Assembly (NCBI GenBank): GCA_031263385.1
Contig: JAISFX010000081.1
Span: 1 to 5,261, forward strand
Length of the DNA: 5,261 nucleotides
Origin: Lactobacillus sp.
Lineage (GTDB): Bacteria; Pseudomonadota; Alphaproteobacteria; RF32; CAG-239
Direction of reading: 5' to 3'
How positions within the stretch are numbered: the stretch's first letter is position 1; each line of letters opens with the position of its first letter. The notes under the pieces are model-generated. The model worked only from the letters and a program-made list of their open reading frames with translations, searched no databases and was not told the DNA's origin. Positions 1 to 5,261 of this stretch are shown here, in pieces. Both the position numbers and the translations under genes were made by a program.

Positions 1-2
1 AA

Positions 3-1847
3 GAAGCTAAAAAGACAGGCTCTAAGAAGAGACTTGCTAAGAAAAGACTTAGAAAGCAAATTCAGTCTAAAGGTGATGATGAAAAACTTAAGGTTATGAG
101 CGAGGGTGTCGGTACTAACGAGGATACCATTTCTGAAGAAGTTGCAGTAAAGCCTGATAATGACGACTTAGACGATGATGACGATGATGATGAGACTGAT
201 CCAGAGTTGGATTTTGAGTTGCAAAGAAAGCTTTTGAGAGTAAGAAAGCTATATCATAGAAGCAATATCCAAGAAGTGATTAAAGAAGGACAAGTCTTGC
301 TTGTGCAAGTTGTTAAAGAGGAAAGAGGCAATAAAGGTGCTGCTCTTACAACATATTTGTCATTGGCAGGAAGGTACTGCGTGTTGATGCCGAATCGTAT
401 CAAAAGTGGTGGAGTGTCTCGTAAAATTACAAATGCTTCTGACAGAAAAAGACTTAAGTCTATAGTTAAGGAACTTCCTTTAACTGCTGATATGTCTATG
501 ATTGTTAGAACTGCCGGTGAAGAAAAAACTAAAACAGATATTGTCAGAGACTATAATTATCTGATGAGAAGCTGGAATAAAATTAGAATCGATGCATTAA
601 AGACAAAGGCTCCGGCTCTTATTCATGAAGAAGGTAATCTTATTAAAAGAGCTTTGCGTGATATGTACACCAAAGAGATATCTGAGATTATTGTATCAGG
701 CGATGAGGCCTATAAAATGGCCAGAGATTTTACCAAGATATTGTCTCCGCACAATCTTAAGAAGATTAAGCAACACCGTAATGGGGATATGCCGTTGTTC
801 CAGAGGTTCCAAGTGGAATCGCAGCTTGATAAGTTGCATGATACTACTGTTCAGCTAGAATCGGGTGGTTATTTGGTGATTAACCCAACAGAGGCATTGG
901 TCGCAATTGACGTTAACTCAGGCAGAGCTACTAAAGAAAAGGACTTAGAAGAGACGGCGTTGAAAACGAATCTGGAAGCGGCTGATGAAGTTGCACGCCA
1001 GCTACGTTTGCGTAACTTGGCAGGTTTGGTTGTGATTGACTTTATTGATATGGATGAGCCAAAGCATAATCAGGCAGTTGAAAAACGCATTAAAGAAGCA
1101 ATGAAGACAGACCGCTCAAGAATTCAGATTGGCAAGATGAGCCAGTTTGGGTTGTTGGAGATTTCTCGTCAGAGAATGCACTCTTCTTTCTTCGAGAGCA
1201 ATTATCACGTTTGTCCGCATTGTAAAGGAAAAGGCATTGTAAGAAGTGTAGAATCTTGTGCAGTGTTAATTCTACGTGCGATTGAGGAAGAAGGCATAAA
1301 AAATCGTTCATGCAAGGTTAATGTATTTGTGCCGAGCGATATTGCTATTTATCTTCTTAATCAAAAAAGGCAAGCTTTGATTGATATCGAAAACAAATAT
1401 AAGCTTGGTATGATTGTCAGTGCAGATGATTCAATCAAAAATATTGCTGATTACAGAATGGAGAGAGTTAAGAAATCCATAGAAAAAGAAGTTGAAGAAC
1501 CAGAGGTTGTTCAAGAAGAAAAGAGAAGTGAAGAAAGCGTTAGTGCTGAAGAGCCACGTGGTGAATCAAGAGATGACAAGAGGGAAGATAAGAGAGACGA
1601 TAGACGCGGTGGCAGAGGCGGTCGTGGAGAAAGACGAGGCCGTCATGGACGTCGCGAGCGCAATAACAACTACAATGGCAGAAGGCAAAACAGAGACAAT
1701 AGTTCTGATGAGCATTCAGCTAAGCCGGCAGTAAAAGAAGAAGCTGTGGTTTTATACAACAGCCACGGAAGCGCATCTGATGTAAAACAGGGCGATAAAA
1801 CCGATGGTGGAGAAAAAACCAGCTGGTGGCAAAAGCTTATTAAATAG
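3..1847 (+). CDS. rne: Ribonuclease E (Rne/Rng family), 5' partial
   Basis: Endoribonuclease that starts mRNA decay and processes rRNA and tRNA precursors; core of the RNA degradosome. The frame is open from base 3, adding 31 Lys/Arg-rich codons before the ATG at 96. That Met lies inside the S1 domain and lacks a well-spaced Shine-Dalgarno, so the true start is upstream. Numbering from that Met: an acidic run (24-32) ends a charged insertion within S1; S1 resumes at about 59-100 (KEERGNKGAALTTYLSLAG); the 5'-sensor motif GGVSRKI is at 105-111; the DNase I-like catalytic part has AIDVNS with D272 and N274, and D315 in VIDFIDM, matching E. coli D303, N305 and D346. The Zn-link CPHC has C373 and C376. 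After about 460 the tail is disordered: acidic, then Arg/Gly-rich (503-530), ending in SWWQKLIK. The tail is short compared with E. coli RNase E. Identification is very secure; RNase G is excluded by the tail and the insertion. Confidence 0.97.
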   Translation, partial: EAKKTGSKKRLAKKRLRKQIQSKGDDEKLKVMSEGVGTNEDTISEEVAVKPDNDDLDDDDDDDETDPELDFELQRKLLRVRKLYHRSNIQEVIKEGQVLLVQVVKEERGNKGAALTTYLSLAGRYCVLMPNRIKSGGVSRKITNASDRKRLKSIVKELPLTADMSMIVRTAGEEKTKTDIVRDYNYLMRSWNKIRIDALKTKAPALIHEEGNLIKRALRDMYTKEISEIIVSGDEAYKMARDFTKILSPHNLKKIKQHRNGDMPLFQRFQVESQLDKLHDTTVQLESGGYLVINPTEALVAIDVNSGRATKEKDLEETALKTNLEAADEVARQLRLRNLAGLVVIDFIDMDEPKHNQAVEKRIKEAMKTDRSRIQIGKMSQFGLLEISRQRMHSSFFESNYHVCPHCKGKGIVRSVESCAVLILRAIEEEGIKNRSCKVNVFVPSDIAIYLLNQKRQALIDIENKYKLGMIVSADDSIKNIADYRMERVKKSIEKEVEEPEVVQEEKRSEESVSAEEPRGESRDDKREDKRDDRRGGRGGRGERRGRHGRRERNNNYNGRRQNRDNSSDEHSAKPAVKEEAVVLYNSHGSASDVKQGDKTDGGEKTSWWQKLIK

Positions 1848-1874
1848 AAAATGCTTTTCAGGTATGGAAACTGC

Positions 1875-1891
1875 AAATAAGATGCTTATTT
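1875..1891. repeat. Short perfect inverted repeat in the rne-M48 gap
   Basis: Arms AAATAAG and CTTATTT (7 bases each) flank a 3-base loop. The arms contain a single G:C pair each and no T-run follows, so this is not a convincing intrinsic terminator. It could be a weak hairpin in the intercistronic mRNA or a chance palindrome in AT-rich DNA. Confidence 0.35.
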
Positions 1892-1907
1892 AAACAATAA
1901 TCATTAG

Positions 1908-1917
1908 AGGAGGGGAG
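1908..1917 (+). promoter_or_regulatory. Strong Shine-Dalgarno for the M48 gene
   Basis: AGGAGG at 1908-1913, extended by GGAG up to the ATG at 1918. This is a near-perfect anti-16S match and the strongest ribosome site in the window. It fixes the start of the M48 protein, which is also supported by the signal peptide beginning exactly there. It suggests efficient independent translation after rne. Confidence 0.85.
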
Positions 1918-3264
1918 ATGAAAACACTTAAAGTAATTTTATTTTTATCTTTCCTCTTTTTTGCAGGAAGTGCTCAGGCGCGTGTCAGCCTTATTTCTGA
2001 TGAAGAGACAGAGCTGTTTTTGCAGAGGCTTATAAGGCCGATTTTTAATGCTGCGGGAATCCCTTTTAATCGAGATTATATTTATATTGTTAATGATGAC
2101 TCTTTGAATGCGTTTGTTGGGGATGAAAACAGGTTGTTTATTAATACGGGAACAATCATAAAATCTGACAGCAAAGACGAGTTAGCCGGTGTTATTGCCC
2201 ACGAGGCAGGGCACATATTGGGCGGACATATTCTGCGTCTTAAAATAAAATCTCAGGAAATGAGTAAAATGTCATTGGCATCTATGCTTATGGCAGGAGC
2301 AGCAGTTGCAGCAAGTGGCCGAGGTGATGTTGGAATGGCGGTGCTGTTGGGGTCTCAGTCATCACTGTTAAGCCATTTTACAGCGTATCGGGTTCAGGAG
2401 GAGAGAAGTGCGGATAATTCTGCGATAAAACTTTTGGCGCAAGTTGAGAGGTCTCCGGAGGGGATGCGTGACTTTATGCGTAAGGTCAGATACCAGAATG
2501 AGCTTAGCGGGCGAGAAGAAACTCCATACTTTAGAACACACCCGGTTACAACAGAGAGAATTACATTTATGGAGGAGGCGGTTAAGAATTCAAGAGTTGC
2601 GCCGTCTAATGAGAATGAAGATGATTTCTTGAGGGTTAAGGCCAAGCTTATTGGGTATTTGTATGACCCACAAAAGGTTTTTAATATTTATCCGGAGAGC
2701 GATAAATCTGTTCCGGCAAGGTATGCCAGAAGTATTGCCAATTTTAGAAGGCTGAAAATTAGGCAGGCGATGACAGAGTTAAATGAGCTTATTGAACTAG
2801 AGCCTAATAACCCATTTTTCTATGAGCTTAAGGGGCAGATATTTTTTGAATCAGGCAAAATGAGACAGGCTAAGATTAATTATAGAAAGGCATTGGACTT
2901 GTTGCCAAACTCAGAATTGTTCAAGCAAAATCTTGCGCATGCAACATTAGAAGATAACCCTAATATGAAAGATTTGCGCGATGTTACGGATATCTTGAAA
3001 AGGTCTTTAATCAGAAGTGATAATGCTTATAGCTGGCTGATGCTTTCAAAAGCATATGGCAAAATGAATGATATGGCTAATTCTAATTATGCGGCGGCAG
3101 AGTACAGCTATCGTTTGGGAGAGAATGAGGTGTCACTCAGGCAGGCTAAAGAGGCTCTGAAACATGGCCCGAATCAGGTTGTTGAGTTAAAGCTGAATGA
3201 TTTGATTGCAAGACTTGAAGAGCTAAAGGCTAATAGTTTATCTCAGCCTCATAGGCGTAGATGA
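1918..3264 (+). CDS. Secreted M48 family metalloprotease with TPR repeats (BepA/YfgC-like)
   Basis: Zinc metallopeptidase exported to the periplasm. The relative BepA degrades misassembled outer-membrane proteins and aids LPS-transporter assembly, so a similar quality-control role is inferred. The signal peptide has Lys2 and Lys5, a hydrophobic core at about 6-18 and a likely cut after AQA (residue 21). There is no lipobox Cys. The protease domain spans about 28-225: IAHEAGH gives zinc ligands H95 and H99 with catalytic E96; E162 in EERSAD is the probable third ligand; H208 in RTHP matches the conserved downstream His of BepA-type enzymes. A Gly/Ala-rich hydrophobic stretch (about 119-150) lies between, as is usual. 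From about 265 to 435 there are degenerate TPR helices, clearest at 270-335, presumably for substrate or partner binding. The gene follows rne after 70 bases with no terminator, a neighbour order common in Alphaproteobacteria, and is probably co-transcribed. The basic C-terminal tail (PHRRR) is encoded where the gene overlaps the convergent neighbour. Confidence 0.93.
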   Translation: MKTLKVILFLSFLFFAGSAQARVSLISDEETELFLQRLIRPIFNAAGIPFNRDYIYIVNDDSLNAFVGDENRLFINTGTIIKSDSKDELAGVIAHEAGHILGGHILRLKIKSQEMSKMSLASMLMAGAAVAASGRGDVGMAVLLGSQSSLLSHFTAYRVQEERSADNSAIKLLAQVERSPEGMRDFMRKVRYQNELSGREETPYFRTHPVTTERITFMEEAVKNSRVAPSNENEDDFLRVKAKLIGYLYDPQKVFNIYPESDKSVPARYARSIANFRRLKIRQAMTELNELIELEPNNPFFYELKGQIFFESGKMRQAKINYRKALDLLPNSELFKQNLAHATLEDNPNMKDLRDVTDILKRSLIRSDNAYSWLMLSKAYGKMNDMANSNYAAAEYSYRLGENEVSLRQAKEALKHGPNQVVELKLNDLIARLEELKANSLSQPHRRR

Positions 3265-3523
3265 TTTCTGCATCACCACCAGTATTAGTTTTTGAAAGCT
3301 CACAAACGAGAAGTTTGTCGGCGTCTTGAAGGCTGTCAAAAACATCATTGCTGATTTCTTTCAAGATTAAGCTGTCACCCGGATTGCGGTGCAAAACGGC
3401 AGTTTTAGATTCTATATCAAGCTCAATAGAAGGGGATTTAGGCTCGCCCTCTCTTTGGTATAAAAGCAGCATGACTTCATCTTCATCATTGATAAGAAAA
3501 TCAAAAGTATCAAAGTTTTCCAT
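3230..3523 (-). CDS. Small acidic protein of unknown function
   Basis: I do not recognise this 97-residue protein. It is strongly acidic: about 23 Asp/Glu against 7 Lys/Arg, with an acidic patch INDEDE near the N terminus. There is no signal peptide or membrane segment, so it should be cytoplasmic. Hydrophobic and charged residues alternate in patches (VMLLLYQ, SIELDIES, KLLVCELS, EIIYAYEAEI), suggesting a small mostly beta fold; there is one Cys (74). Evidence that it is real: an AGGA ribosome site 8 bases before the ATG, a plausible promoter just upstream, no other gene over most of its length, and sensible composition. Its last residues overlap the 3' end of the M48 gene by 35 bases tail to tail. 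An alternative is that only the region outside the overlap was ancestrally coding and the C terminus was extended by stop loss. No function can be assigned. Confidence 0.75.
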   Translation of the reverse strand: MENFDTFDFLINDEDEVMLLLYQREGEPKSPSIELDIESKTAVLHRNPGDSLILKEISNDVFDSLQDADKLLVCELSKTNTGGDAEIIYAYEAEINY

Positions 3524-3531
3524 TTAATCTA

Positions 3532-3535
3532 TCCT
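3532..3535 (-). promoter_or_regulatory. Ribosome binding site of the small acidic protein
   Basis: On the minus strand AGGA lies 8 bases before the ATG whose first base is at 3523. The match is short but the spacing is good. It supports this start and helps argue that the small ORF is translated. Confidence 0.55.
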
Positions 3536-3555
3536 AAACGTTTATTGTTTCTGTA

Positions 3556-3584
3556 ATAGTAAATCTAAAACTATATATTTACAA
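3556..3584 (-). promoter_or_regulatory. Candidate sigma70-type promoter for the small acidic protein
   Basis: Reading the minus strand, TTGTAA (3584-3579) resembles a -35 box (4 of 6) and TACTAT (3561-3556) a -10 box (4 of 6), separated by exactly 17 bases of AT-rich DNA. Transcription would begin near 3549, giving a leader of roughly 26 bases that includes the ribosome site. This is judged by eye against the E. coli consensus; AT-rich sequence gives chance matches easily. Confidence 0.4.
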
Positions 3585-3626
3585 GGTTTTAGAGGGCAAG
3601 TGTGAATATGTATGCTAAAGTGGGGT

Positions 3627-3655
3627 TTGTTATTTGATTTTTTGGGGATTATGAG
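3627..3655 (+). promoter_or_regulatory. Weak candidate promoter for the M50-like gene
   Basis: TTGTTA (3627-3632) and TATGAG (3650-3655) are each 4 of 6 to the sigma70 boxes with a 17-base spacer. This would place the transcript start near 3662, just before the ribosome site. A second possibility is TTTAGA (3588) with TATGCT (3611), also 17 bases apart. Neither is strong, and the two cannot be separated by eye. Confidence 0.2.
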
Positions 3656-3666
3656 TTATGTTAGCC

Positions 3667-3672
3667 AAGAGG
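3667..3672 (+). promoter_or_regulatory. Shine-Dalgarno AAGAGG before tandem ATG codons
   Basis: AAGAGG ends 4 bases before the ATG at 3677 and 7 bases before a second ATG at 3680. The usual spacing favours the second Met, so the protein may begin at residue 2 of the longest frame. The difference is one residue and does not affect function. Confidence 0.6.
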
Positions 3673-3676
3673 TTTT

Positions 3677-4354
3677 ATGATGAGAACATTTTTAGATAAA
3701 TTTATAGAACTGTTTAAGTGGCCAGTGGCGATTTATATGCTGTTATCAATACCTGCATGTTTGATGTCATTTAAGTATTTCTATTTCTTTTCTACCAAAT
3801 TCATTTGTTTTTGGGGCGGGTTTATCTTTTTCTTTTTTACATTTACGGTTGCTGATAAATCTGTAAGAACCAGCATGCAGACAGCGGCGCATGAACTTAC
3901 GCATACTTTCTTTGCGCTGCTTACATTCCACAAAATTGATCACATAAGAGTTAACCCTGATGACAGTGGTGGTTCTATGGGGTTTCATGGGGAGGGAAAC
4001 TGGCTTATCATCATTGCGCCATACTTCTTCCCATTATTTATATTCTTTTTGATGATTGTCGGAGAGTTTTTTATTGATGCCGGCAAGGTTGGGCTTGTGT
4101 TTAATGGAGCGCTTGGGTATTTGATGGGATATCATGTTGATATGGTTTCATCACAGATTCATGAAAAACAAACAGATTTTCCGAAAGTGTCATTTAAGTT
4201 TTGTTGGATGTTTCTGCCGGCGGCCAACCTTACTGTAATTGGCAGTGTGCTTGCTTTTAACAGCAAGGGATGGGAAGGGGTGTTTTTATACAATAAGCTT
4301 ATTTATACCCTTAATATAAAAAATCTTGATTATTTGTTAGAGCTTATATTCTAG
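3677..4354 (+). CDS. Multi-pass membrane protein, probable M50-like (site-2-type) metalloprotease
   Basis: A 225-residue integral membrane protein with a zinc-protease signature. HELTH at 72-76 gives ligands H72 and H76 and catalytic E73, inside a hydrophobic helix, as in M50/M50B-like intramembrane proteases. Likely membrane segments are at about 15-38, 42-58, 69-86, 108-129, 136-152 and 174-194. Other striking motifs are GNWL (107-110) followed by APYFFP (114-119), and a polar segment with H153, H162 and QTD (165-167). D167 may be the third zinc ligand, in place of the classic LDG motif of M50, but this is inference. There is no PDZ domain and no signal peptide. The substrate is unknown; classical M50 enzymes release membrane-bound regulators. 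It is transcribed alone, diverging from the small acidic gene and converging on the S66 gene, so context gives no pathway. Membrane metalloprotease is fairly secure; activity and family subtype are not. Confidence 0.72.
   Translation: MMRTFLDKFIELFKWPVAIYMLLSIPACLMSFKYFYFFSTKFICFWGGFIFFFFTFTVADKSVRTSMQTAAHELTHTFFALLTFHKIDHIRVNPDDSGGSMGFHGEGNWLIIIAPYFFPLFIFFLMIVGEFFIDAGKVGLVFNGALGYLMGYHVDMVSSQIHEKQTDFPKVSFKFCWMFLPAANLTVIGSVLAFNSKGWEGVFLYNKLIYTLNIKNLDYLLELIF
4351..4354. other. CTAG palindrome shared as stop codon by two convergent genes
   Basis: Bases 4352-4354 read TAG on the plus strand and end the M50-like gene. Bases 4353-4351 read TAG on the minus strand and end the S66 carboxypeptidase gene. 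One self-complementary CTAG therefore ends both frames, leaving no space for a terminator between them. Confidence 0.95.
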
Positions 4355-5250
4355 TCTTCATCAGCGTATATTTTGAGTGTGTGTTTGGTGGCATCAAGCT
4401 TGACATTTGCCCCTAGCGGAAGGACGTATCTTCTGTCTTCATGAGAATAAGGGAAGTTTTTGATTATTGGGATATTGAGGTCTTTGCAGAACTCGTAAAT
4501 GATAGAATCAATATTGCCGTCTTCTGCCATACGAATTTCCGAATCTGAAAACTCGCCAAAGATAATGCCGCGGACATTTTTGAAAGTTGGGTTTTGTCTG
4601 AGCTGCAACAGCATTAAATCTGTGCGGTAAGTTCTTTCGCCAACATCTTCTAGTAATAAGATGCTGTCTGTTAAATCAGGATAATATTCTGTGCCGCAAA
4701 GGTTGCGTAACACGCTTAAGCATCCGCCAACAAGCTTGCCTTCTGCGATGCCACGGTGGACGGTTTTGCCGCCTTTGGCGATAAAGCTTTTGCCTTTGAG
4801 AAGGTCTTGCAGGCTTTTATCAATAAGTTCATCTATAGCGCCGTTCCTGAAGTCATAGTGCATTGTAAAACCTGTAAAATTGACAATGCCGGTTTTGGTA
4901 TAAATTGCATTTTGAATGGCCGTTGTATCGCTAAAGCCGATTAATGGTTTGGGGTTGGCTTGGATTAAATTATAATCAAGTTTATCAAGAAGGTATTGAG
5001 AGCCTCCGGCACCAACTGTGGTGAAGATGGCTTTTATATCTGGGTCTTTATAAAAATCCATAAGGTCTTTAACACGCTCGTTTATGGTTCCGGCCATGTA
5101 GCGCCATTTTTTATATACGTTTTTTCCGACTATGGGAACATAGCCCAATGACTCTATATAGCTTATGGCGGTTTCTATGTTTTGTTCACTTACAATAAAG
5201 CCCGAAGGAGAGGCTATTCCGACCTTGTTGCCTTTATAGAGTTTTGCCAT
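4351..5250 (-). CDS. LD-carboxypeptidase, peptidase family S66 (LdcA/MccF-like)
   Basis: Serine carboxypeptidase of the LdcA family. LdcA removes the terminal D-Ala from murein tetrapeptides by cutting the bond to the L-centre of meso-diaminopimelate during cytoplasmic peptidoglycan recycling. The length of 299 residues is normal for the family. The N-terminal VGIASPSG (10-17) is the usual opening strand. The nucleophile is S107 in IGFSDTT, E201 in LLLEDVGE and H270 in FPYSHEDRRYVLPLG complete the Ser-Glu-His triad, and GGSQYLLDKLDY (82-93) corresponds to the family's conserved GS..LLD.LDY motif. There is no signal peptide, which fits the cytoplasm. The start is set by homology; only 11 bases upstream are visible and hold no clear Shine-Dalgarno, so regulation cannot be judged. 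MccF-type peptidases, which cleave microcin C-like compounds, share the same fold and triad. With no antibiotic genes nearby, the recycling role is preferred, but the sequence alone does not decide it. Confidence 0.92.
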   Translation of the reverse strand: MAKLYKGNKVGIASPSGFIVSEQNIETAISYIESLGYVPIVGKNVYKKWRYMAGTINERVKDLMDFYKDPDIKAIFTTVGAGGSQYLLDKLDYNLIQANPKPLIGFSDTTAIQNAIYTKTGIVNFTGFTMHYDFRNGAIDELIDKSLQDLLKGKSFIAKGGKTVHRGIAEGKLVGGCLSVLRNLCGTEYYPDLTDSILLLEDVGERTYRTDLMLLQLRQNPTFKNVRGIIFGEFSDSEIRMAEDGNIDSIIYEFCKDLNIPIIKNFPYSHEDRRYVLPLGANVKLDATKHTLKIYADED

Positions 5251-5261
5251 AATTTTACAGA

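Larger units (their letters stand above)
3524..3676. other. Divergent intergenic region
   Basis: 153 AT-rich bases between two divergently transcribed genes, and the largest non-coding stretch in the window. It must hold the promoters for the small acidic protein (leftward) and the M50-like membrane protein (rightward). Apart from the candidate promoter elements and ribosome sites listed separately, I see no clear operator palindrome, RNA gene or terminator. The right half is rich in G-runs and T-runs. Confidence 0.7.

Noticed and set aside
96..98. ATG at 96 as the true start of RNase E
   Set aside because: The frame stays open upstream to base 3 with family-typical Lys-rich insertion sequence. 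The S1 N-terminal half would be missing, and there is no well-spaced Shine-Dalgarno.
1090..1311. Minus-strand 73-codon open frame inside rne
   Set aside because: It lies wholly opposite the conserved catalytic and Zn-link region of rne, has no ribosome site or recognisable domain, and is explained as a shadow of the coding frame.
1599..1690. Arg/Gly-coding repeats as a DNA tandem repeat
   Set aside because: The similarity comes from repeated Arg and Gly codons; the bases do not form a regular repeat unit.
1831..1858. AAAAGC...GCTTTT repeat around the rne stop as a terminator
   Set aside because: Only 6-base arms with a 16-base loop and two G:C pairs, followed by no T-run; too weak to act as an intrinsic terminator.
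1851..1880. Nine-codon mini-ORF in the rne-M48 gap as a leader peptide
   Set aside because: No Shine-Dalgarno, no run of a regulatory amino acid, and no alternative hairpins of attenuator type.
2394..2645. Minus-strand 83-codon open frame inside the M48 gene
   Set aside because: It is opposite a well-supported protease and TPR reading frame; low-complexity Ser/Leu composition is typical of an antisense shadow.
4756..4944. Plus-strand 62-codon open frame inside the S66 gene
   Set aside because: It overlaps the conserved S66 coding frame on the other strand, with no ribosome site or independent support.
4351..5250. Immunity gene of the MccF type for a microcin C-like cluster
   Set aside because: Same family and triad, but no peptide precursor, adenylating enzyme or exporter is nearby, so housekeeping LdcA is the simpler reading.

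Overview
The window looks like chromosomal DNA from an AT-rich alphaproteobacterium. Three things point there. The RNase E has a long charged insertion inside its S1 domain, an Arg/Gly-rich tail and a C-terminal Trp-Trp motif, all typical of alphaproteobacterial RNase E. The gene directly after it is an M48 metalloprotease with TPR repeats, the usual partner of rne in that class. The M48 sequence itself also resembles the alphaproteobacterial form. The low GC content suggests a host-associated or uncultured lineage rather than a GC-rich free-living one, but this is inference.

Layout: (1) Bases 3-1847, + strand: rne, cut at its 5' end by the window edge. The frame is open to base 3, so the Met at 96 is internal. 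(2) A 70-base gap, then 1918-3264, + strand: a secreted M48 metalloprotease with TPR repeats and a strong Shine-Dalgarno. It is probably co-transcribed with rne. (3) 3230-3523, - strand: a small, very acidic protein I do not recognise, overlapping the end of the M48 gene tail to tail by 35 bases. (4) A 153-base divergent intergenic region (3524-3676) with candidate promoters for both sides. (5) 3677-4354, + strand: a multi-pass membrane protein with HELTH, probably an M50-like site-2-type metalloprotease. (6) 4351-5250, - strand: an S66 LD-carboxypeptidase. Its stop codon and that of the M50-like gene share one palindromic CTAG.

Functionally the window combines RNA turnover (RNase E, with a possible PNPase docking motif) and three peptidases: a periplasmic or outer-membrane quality-control protease, an intramembrane metalloprotease and a cytoplasmic peptidoglycan-recycling carboxypeptidase. 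Only rne and the M48 gene form a likely operon. The other genes are packed in convergent or divergent pairs with no recognisable intrinsic terminators. I see no RNA gene, mobile element, CRISPR array or long repeat. Most of the window is ordinary housekeeping sequence. The least described parts are the small acidic protein and the M50-like membrane protein.
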